The notes below the pieces were generated by a model. The model was given only the letters and a program-made list of their open reading frames with translations. It had not been told where the DNA came from and searched no databases. Source: Eutypa lata (Eukaryota; Ascomycota; Sordariomycetes; Xylariales; Diatrypaceae). Taken from it: a DNA stretch of 64,000 nt. Positions 56,867-64,000 of the stretch are shown here, piece after piece. The translations under genes were made by a program, and so were the position numbers. Each line of letters begins with the position of its first letter. Position 1 is the first letter of the stretch. The stretch lies in the NCBI GenBank assembly GCA_022661535.1, contig JAKULF010000010.1, positions 2,170,001-2,234,000 of the forward strand. Reading direction: 5' to 3'.

Positions 56867-59800
56867 ATTGAAGTGTATCGACCATCTGTGATATATCGAG
56901 TGCTATATGTCGAGGATTCCTTCAAGTGGCAGCCGTAGACGGGGATGCCACAAATGGATTCAGAAAGAAATTGTGATTAATTCAATGGCGGGCTCATTTG
57001 TGGCGGGTAGTTGTATCATAAAGGGGTCCAAGAAGCAAGAGAAGTAATGAAGGAAAGGTTCCTGGGACACGCGGCCTATGGGTACGTCGTTGGGCAAGTA
57101 GACTGAGAATGAGCCTGGGATCTGATAAATAAAGAAGCCTGCCTTAACATCAAGGTAATATTTTGTGGTGCGTGTGTTTTAATTTTGGACTCTCACAGAA
57201 TGATGTTCGACGTGGGAACTGAAGGACACCATTGATATAGTTGGGAAGGGTAGGCTATTTTATATGTCTTCTAAGCTACCTCATACATTGGAATTTATTT
57301 GCGACACAGACCGAATTAAGGCACAACGGTAAACATATTGATTTCTTTGGCTATATATGAATTTATGACTCAGTACAACCCAGTCTCAGCACATTGGCAT
57401 GTTGAATAGGTTTGCTTATCTAGGGTGCACGAGACGCTAAGTTGAATTCCCATGAATTTAATGTATTGTACATGTTACACAAGTTGAACGTGTCTTCTGT
57501 TCCTGCGGAAAGCCATTGCGAAGCAACACTGAAAATACCATGCTGCTTCGGGGCTCCATCTATCTCTCTTTTTTTTTTTTTTTTTTCATCTTTTTTTTTT
57601 TTAAGTACACCTTCTGACAATGAGAGCGAGGAACTCACCCAGAACCTGCCTTGATACTCTCGGTGACTATTACTCTAGTCGAAGAGGAGCAGAGAATTGT
57701 CTCGTGGAAGTATCTGTAGGTTTGACGTTAGCTTTTGAAACCAGCTCTTCACCGGGGGGTATGCGAAACGAATCGACAGTACCACTTGAACACAAATTCA
57801 AATTATTTTCCCTGCTGCGTATATAAGTGTCCTTACACTTGGCATCATCTTGGCAATGTCCTATGATTATGTCATTCATAGTGGCAATAGTCTAAAGGGA
57901 GTAATCTGGGACATTGTTGGTAGACTCTTTTGGATTCCTGAACGTAGAAGCATCGTCCACGCACGACGTAATTATTGCAGCCGCTCTGTCGACAATATTC
58001 TCTAACCTTTACACTTATTCCGATGTCCTAGCTTGCGATGTGAGTAAAAGTCTTACAATCATGGTGGTTAATACTTATAACTTAGCATGGAGTATTTAGT
58101 GGAGTTTAGATGGAAAATCTTCTCTGCTGCAACAGTATAGAAACCTTTAACGGGAGTGAACTACCGGATACCATCAACTCACCATATTATTTTATTTTAT
58201 TTTGCTCAGTTAATTGTCCACAAATCGTAATGACATGGTGAGAGTTAAAAGTTACGCATCTTTCTCCTTGATGCGGTCGCTAGTACGATATGAAGCTAAA
58301 ATCTCCGTTAAGATCTCGCGACAGAGCAACTGTTCTTCTCGATTAAGGGAGTGAGCACACCGAAACAAGGTGATTTATGACTGCGACCTTTAGGGGTAGA
58401 AGAGTTACTTGGCATATTGTCAAGTTCGATTTAAATGCTTAGATCCAGCCGCCTAACATCTAATTGAGTGGAATATGACTGTTTAGTGCCCATGGCGCCC
58501 GTAGAAATGTGAAATTATAGAGAACTCTGACGAAATCCAGGTAAAACCAATAATATTAGAAAGTTCTGCTAACACTCGAGCAGTTCTTTATATTCCAAAC
58601 CCGGCAAGCGATTGGAACATAAGGTTAGGCTGAAAATGAAGGAATGGCACTTATGCCAGTCTATATCTCACGGCACTAAGTTTGACAATCTCCTATATAA
58701 GGCTATGCAAGATGGTCCCGACCTATCAACTTTCCAGTTTCGCTAAGTAGTGTAGCGATATTCTGGTTACATTCAGCACCGTTATACGATATTCCAGGAA
58801 ACAAATTCAAGGGTTACACATGTAAATTTCAGGAATGTCCGGCGGGATCTTACTTTAATAAGGATTGACAGTGGGAATCAAAACAAGGCTTCATGCTTTA
58901 TAAATAGGTAACTGAAATGTAGATTTGAAGTTGAGGGCCTTGCCGAGTAATAACCAACGGTTTGTTGATTGGTAGCAAACAATAATGACAAAGCCACCTA
59001 AGGGTAGTCTTGCATGACTTACAGCAGCCGTTATAAAAACCATACATGAGGTAGAATGGTAAATAGAAATGAGAAGCAAATGTAATACTCAAATTTGCTG
59101 CTAGACAGTGGGGTAATCATTGATGGTGTTGATAGGACTAGACACTGTCACCGCCATGAATTAGAAAACCTGTCGTACCAGTTCATGACTCCGAGCTTGA
59201 GCAACATAATTCCCTCCCTAAACACCCTATTTCAGGGGTTGACAGGGTCGGTGACCACTATGTGTTACTACTTGTGGATATCACAAACTTGAAAATATGG
59301 TCGTAAATAGGTATTCATCATGTCAATAATTAAGTCCCACCCTACAGAAATATCTTTAATACATTCGGCATGCAGCTGCTTACCTATCGGTTTATAAAAG
59401 CAATGTCTATGAATGGCTGATGGTCTATCCTACTTTGATATAACGCATTATATTTCATCATACGAAAGTTAGCTAGAGTAGGGAACGATGATCAGAAACC
59501 TTCAGCAAAATAAAATGATGAGGGCAATAACGCAAGGGACCCTTATATCCATTCAATCACGTAGAGTCGCCAACAAAGGTCTTTATCCTTTTAATTAAAA
59601 AGAATATCCTGTGATCCATGCAGAATCTCGTCACCAACACTACTAATAAAACTATTATTAGTATTTTTAACATCAGAATCGATTAAAGAAACAAGCAATC
59701 TATGTAAATATAAACCGCCCCCCCCATAATTCTTAATTGAATTGTGGAATGCCATCTTTGAGTGCCGGATTTATCACTTTAAAACCATACACCAATTCTC
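56867..59800. other. Long AT-rich intergenic region
   Basis: Separates two related MCE genes. It contains a long T tract (57569-57602) and a TTTTA repeat near 58192-58204. Short open frames are not supported. A C run (59718-59725) lies at the right edge. Confidence 0.5.
57569..57602. repeat. Interrupted poly-T tract
   Basis: 18 T, then CATC, then 12 T. It could be a slippage-prone tract or a relic of a poly-A insertion on the minus strand; no adjacent element was recognised. Confidence 0.85.
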
Positions 59801-60607
59801 TTATTTCTTACGGCTTCCCTGCGCTGCTTTGTCGGACTCCCGTCTTTCTTTTGCTCTTTTTGCGCCCTTTTTCTTCTGTGCTCTTCTTATTTCATTCCTT
59901 TCCTCATCGTTTGTTTCTCTTTCTCTTTTTAAACTCTCTCTCTGTTGTGCTTTTCTTGCTTCCTTCTTTTCTTCACGGGGAGTCATAGGCACGATAGGAA
60001 TAATAGGGCCGGCTTGATGTCCCGTAATCGGTTGATTTAAGTGCTGTTCGCCGTATCTCCATTCTTCGGATGGAAAACCTGACGGTTGCGCTGCGTAATG
60101 CTTTCCAGCAGTTTGGCCAGCCGCATACTGTCCTTGGTCCATCTGGTATCCCGGGATCGAAGTTTCCGGGAGTTGGGTATTGTACATAGACCCCATCGGT
60201 TGTCCTCCGACAGCAGGCAAATCTTGGTAAGCATAAGCCTGTCCTGGGGTTTGTAAGGAGGCCGGAGGTTGCTCAATGTATTGGCCTTGGCTGATCTGTC
60301 TGATCTGTGACAATGATTCTGCAATGGCCGCCATGGCCGCCTTCTTCTCCTTCTTCGCAATGGCCGCGTTGGTCGCAGCCTCCTTCCTCCTCCTTTTCAT
60401 CTCCCTTTTTTTATCTTTGTAATTAAACTCATCACCAACGTGACACAAAGGACAGGCCACATTTTCACAAAGGTCCTCAGGATGTCCACCCACGTCAATT
60501 AAATGCAACCCATCGCACAGCCCTCCATTTTTCACGCCGTCACACTTTGTACGGATAAAGAGGCGACTGTATCCGCATAGTAATAGAATGTTGAACCCTT
60601 CACACAT
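59801..60607 (-). CDS. MCE-type Cys/Gln-rich hypothetical protein, copy 2
   Basis: Intronless, 268 aa from ATG 60607 (MCEGFNILLLCGYSRLF); the frame extends to an ATG at 60631, but the MCE start matches copy 1. The Cys region (TKCDG, GGLCDGLH, LCENVACPLCH) ends by residue 55. Then comes a Lys/Arg/Ala-rich coiled-coil-like stretch (KKREMKRRRKEAATNAAIAK), a Gln/Tyr/Gly-rich middle (VGGQPMGSMYNTQL, IPGYQMDQGQYAAGQ, WRYGEQHLNQP) and a highly charged C-terminus (KRERETNDEERNEIRRAQKK). Shares organisation and short motifs with the gene at 56069-56866 but low overall identity, so an old duplication. Function unknown. Confidence 0.65.
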   Translation of the reverse strand: MCEGFNILLLCGYSRLFIRTKCDGVKNGGLCDGLHLIDVGGHPEDLCENVACPLCHVGDEFNYKDKKREMKRRRKEAATNAAIAKKEKKAAMAAIAESLSQIRQISQGQYIEQPPASLQTPGQAYAYQDLPAVGGQPMGSMYNTQLPETSIPGYQMDQGQYAAGQTAGKHYAAQPSGFPSEEWRYGEQHLNQPITGHQAGPIIPIVPMTPREEKKEARKAQQRESLKRERETNDEERNEIRRAQKKKGAKRAKERRESDKAAQGSRKK

Positions 60608-61737
60608 ATTTATAGCCAATTGATAGTCCACAATACGTTGAGTTTGTTGCAGACCCAGGACCTAGTTGAATTGAAGTCTTAGAGTATAGCTGACAAGCTG
60701 GCTAGGAGTGAGGTTGGCCTCGTTATAATAAATTAACAGTGTATGTAGAATGAAGAGCCAATGTCAATAATCACGTGGAGGCTTGTATTGAAGAGAAATG
60801 CTGAGGGATAAGTTGAATAGACAAAGGTGGAGGCGAATTCCAACGTCCTCTCTTGTATTTGATAACAGTGGTAGTGATCTATCCGAAAGCTGGATTATGC
60901 AAGTCGTGCTGGTTTGATGCTCGTTACAACATAGGATCTCAGAATAACGAAACTCTGAACCAAGCGAAAAGGAAATACTGGGGATATTTATATTACTCCG
61001 TGCTAATCTAACCATCAGAATTCATTTGCCATATTTACCATATTTTGCAGTCACCGGTATAAATCTTGATTCATTCGTTATACGTGAGCTCCCCATTTCT
61101 AAACCTCTTAACACACTGGAATGTTGGATACTTATTCATCGATGCAGCATGAGTCATCAAGTTCAATTCCTGCGGCCTCGTCTGACATTGCGCACAAAGC
61201 ACAAGTGATGTACTTAAGTAAATTCCTAGACACCAGAAATTAAACGTTTTGATATTTTGTTATATGCGGAAGGATGTCACGCCTTCTGCGCAATTTCTGT
61301 CTACGTGCCACGAGCGTTCGTATTAGGGTGGATGCAATGGACAATTGAGGGATTAGGAGCAACGAAATGCTGTTACTTAGAGAAACCGCCCTGGAATTAA
61401 TGATTGACAAAGAAACAGTGATCGATCCGTCCCATTGGATCTCTAAACTACGCCCGTATGTCGGAAAGGAATGATGTTTTATTTTGTATACATCACACAA
61501 AAGACTCGGCCTCGCTAGTGCTCGCTCAGCAATCAATAGATAGTGCTTCCTGGGAATGCTATGACATATATACAAGAAATCTACATTACAAGCCCACCTT
61601 GGAACCGCTTCCTACCCTGCATCATCATCGTCTCATTATGCAAACATCATTAAACGCATCTGTTTGTTTGCCACGCTCTCATCCTTTCCCGCTCATTCCT
61701 CATCTCCAGGATACCGATCTTTGAACACCAACTCACA
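60608..61737. other. Intergenic region, no gene recognised
   Basis: 5' flank of MCE copy 2 and 3' flank of the alkaline phosphatase; only short unsupported open frames. Confidence 0.5.
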
Positions 61738-63928
61738 TCAGTGCTTACCACACGAACCACCAGGTTTATCATCCGGTCTCCCGAGGCCCAGGCACGCGGC
61801 CATCTTGTAGAAGACATCGACATTGCTATACACGCCACCGAAGTCCTCCTGGCAGGGGCCCTTCGCGAAGACGGCGACATCGGTCAGGGAGTGGACGCCC
61901 GAGGACTCCGTCGTGGGCAGCGTGCCGTTGACGATGAACCCATCGGGCGCGTCCTCGGCATCGACGAAGTAGTCGTCCTCGTCGAAGCCGTCGGCCGCGG
62001 CCACGGCGCTGCGCGGGCTGCGGTGGACGCGGTAGTTCTCCCGGCGGTCGGGGTTGGCGCCGAAGCCCGACGCGATAGTATAGCGCGGGTCCCAGTTTAC
62101 GGGGAAGTTCGCCCCCGTGTTGTACGAAACGCCCTCGGCTGGCACCGTGTACTGCGAGAGCCCCGATTTCTCGTAGACGCCGACGGCCTTGCGCTTCTGC
62201 CGGTCCGTCGACGCCTGAGACAGGTACTTGGTGTCGGCATTACCAAAGACGTCGAACCCATGCCCGTGATCCGCAGTCACGAGGACGAGAGTATCTTCGA
62301 GAGCGCCAATAGCCTCGAGGTGCTCGATAGTTGCGCGTACCGTGTCATCAAGCTCTAGCAGATCGCCTAGTGCGCGGTCGTAGTCGAGAGCGTGCATCTG
62401 CTTGTCGATCGAGGCGGCCTCGGACATCAGGAAGAAGCCCTCATCGCCTCCGCGCTCGTGCAAGATATCGACAGCCTTGAGCGTCATCTCCTTGAGGCCG
62501 GGCAGGTCGAGCGCGGGTTCCTCGGAGCCCGTCGGGCTGTTCTCGAAGGTTTCCAGGTTGTCCGTGAAGACATTCCGGTCCAGCCAGACGGGGAAGTGCG
62601 ACTGGCAAAAAATGCCCAGGGCCTTGCTGTTGTTGCCGAGCTCAAGCAGCGACGTCTTGTTGTGGCTGATGTCGTACCCGGCATCGGCAAACTTGGCGTA
62701 GTAGTCCTCGCCTTGGTAGCTCCCGGAGCCAGGGACGAACTGCTCGGCCCCACCACCGAACCAGACGTCAGGTCCGCCTTGGTTGGTCCACGTGAAGTTG
62801 GTGACGCCGTTCAGAGCCTGGTCTACGAGGGAGCCGTAGTCGTACCGCGAGCGAGAGTGGCCCGTGAGCGCGACAGGGGTTGCGTCCGAGATGGCGGCCG
62901 TGGATACAGCACCCCAGGCTGAGTCCCAGACGCGGACTAGGATCTCTACTAGCGTTTCGACTTTAGGGTCGTCAAAGTGGTCAGGGGAGGAATCCACATA
63001 GACACTTTGAGGCGTTAGAATATATCACGAGACGAGGGTTCTTTTGTTCACTCACCCCATGGCGTTGACGGTGCTCTTGTGCCCGGTGTATAGAGCAGAA
63101 GCAGAGTTGGCGCTGTCAGTTATGAAACTGTCGATTGAGTGAGTCTACACGAAATAGTTAGCTTAATGGGTCCTTTCGTTATCATCTCGAACTCGGTATG
63201 GGACCCACCATTTGATGCCCGAGTACAGGGAACTTGTCCAACTGCAGTGTACTCTGGTATTTGCCATTGATGCTAGTGTGACCAAGAAGGCGAGCCGCAG
63301 TGATCATATTCGTGGTCATACCGTCACCTTTTCAATATAGTCAACGTTAATCTCTATAATGTAAACCAACTTCCAGCCTCAGGGGAAAGAAAAACACACC
63401 AATAAACAAGACAATGTTCTTGGCTCTCTTCTTCAAAGCAAGCGGCCGCACGACCCAATTCGCCGTAGTAGTCTTGTCCCCATAATAGGTGAGCGTGACC
63501 TCATAGTTGCCCGGTTCATAGATAGCCAGGCCGCGGTAGATTCTAGACGCAGCATTGACGATAGAAGGCGTATCGGCGTCCTCGGCGAACAGGTCCTCGT
63601 ACCACGAGAAGTCCCACTTCTCGAGCTCCGCCTCGTCCACGCCGAAGAACTCGGTGATGCTCTTCGCCTCGCCGCCCTCCTTGGCGATGGTAATGGAGAA
63701 TTCCTCGTCCGGGACGCCGCCGTTGAACGCCTCCGACCCGTTGACCGGCGCGTGCACCTCCAGCCGCAGGTCGAATAGCTGACCCGGTAGGAAGTCAGAC
63801 TGGTCCGGCGGGAGCACGCACCCGAGGGTCGGGCAGGCTCCCAGACGACGGAATGTCTGCGCAGAAGCAAGGGACAGCAGAGCCGCGGCCGCCGTGGCGG
63901 CAAGTGCGTTCACGTCCTTCCCAATCAT
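61738..63928 (-). CDS. Secreted alkaline phosphatase
   Basis: Four exons on the minus strand: 63928-63400, 63327-63209, 63144-63056, 63004-61738, giving 667 aa. Signal peptide MIGKDVNALAATAAAALLSLASA, then an N-terminal beta domain of about 150 residues before the catalytic core. Core motifs of the PhoA-type family: NIVLFIGDGMTT (metal Asp), FITDSANSASA (nucleophile Ser), FFLMSEAASIDKQMHALDYD (metal ligands) and LVTADHGHGFDVFGN. Splicing is needed to join IG-DGMTT and the Ser loop. The end is Cys-containing (ACLGLGRPDDKPGGSCGKH) without a GPI signal. It hydrolyses phosphate monoesters outside the cell for phosphate acquisition. GC-rich and single-copy here. Confidence 0.92.
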
Positions 63929-64000
63929 CCTGGATAGCTGGCTAGAGGAGAGGAACTGTGTGTGAAGCGTTACAATCCCTTGGATTTGTGAAGCAAATGC
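63929..64000. other. Promoter-proximal end of window
   Basis: 72 bp upstream of the alkaline phosphatase start; too short to interpret. Confidence 0.4.

Overview
The window is nuclear DNA of a filamentous ascomycete (Pezizomycotina; probably a Sordariomycete, order not determinable here). The signs are short spliceosomal introns (about 46-180 nt) with GTNNGT donors and CTNAC-like branch points, and fungal families: HsbA-like surface protein, Clr5 domain, DUF7580, zinc-finger proteins with a TRFKRHVA motif, a CorA-like hydrolase fusion, and fungal GH78. Gene density is low, with AT-richer spacers of 1-3 kb. I saw no rRNA, tRNA, CRISPR array or intact transposon.

Layout. 1.5-8.2 kb: two interrupted accessory genes (DUF3716 plus cupin-like; alpha/beta hydrolase plus CorA-like). 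8.8-9.7 kb: omega-like glutathione transferase. 11.3-14.0 kb: two secreted or surface proteins. 16.6-17.9 kb: arginine/serine-rich protein. 19.8-24.4 kb: a divergent pair, a frameshifted DUF7580 relic and an intact C2H2 protein. 25.2-30.0 kb: an RG/Trp-repeat protein, an FHA-like protein kinase interrupted by a stop, and a small Clr5 protein. 31.7-34.6 kb: two mitochondrial genes, NDUFA12-type complex I subunit and PGS1, divergent over 340 bp. 37.8-38.9 kb: a secreted protein. 39.5-53.2 kb: amino-acid permease, GH78 protein, homeobox/Zn2Cys6/C2H2 factor, a PLP-lyase/M20-deacylase fusion and an aldehyde dehydrogenase, which could form a catabolic neighbourhood. 53.8-54.2 kb: a small membrane protein. 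56-60.6 kb: two related 'MCE' Cys/Gln-rich proteins. 61.7-63.9 kb: secreted alkaline phosphatase.

Main pattern: housekeeping and metabolic genes read through cleanly, but several accessory, signalling or self-recognition-type genes carry one in-frame TAG/TAA (2258, 6246, 27438) or frameshifts (near 21300 and 20000). At 6246 the family has Gln, so CAA to TAA is the simplest reading. Explanations are recent pseudogenisation (including RIP-like CpA to TpA change) or, for TAG only, A-to-I mRNA editing to TGG. Both can be tested with RNA data. Other notable points are a 7-nt micro-exon in the complex I gene, a GC-AG intron in the lyase/deacylase fusion, and a factor with three classes of DNA-binding domain. 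Intron boundaries were assigned by eye from splice signals, frame and family motifs.
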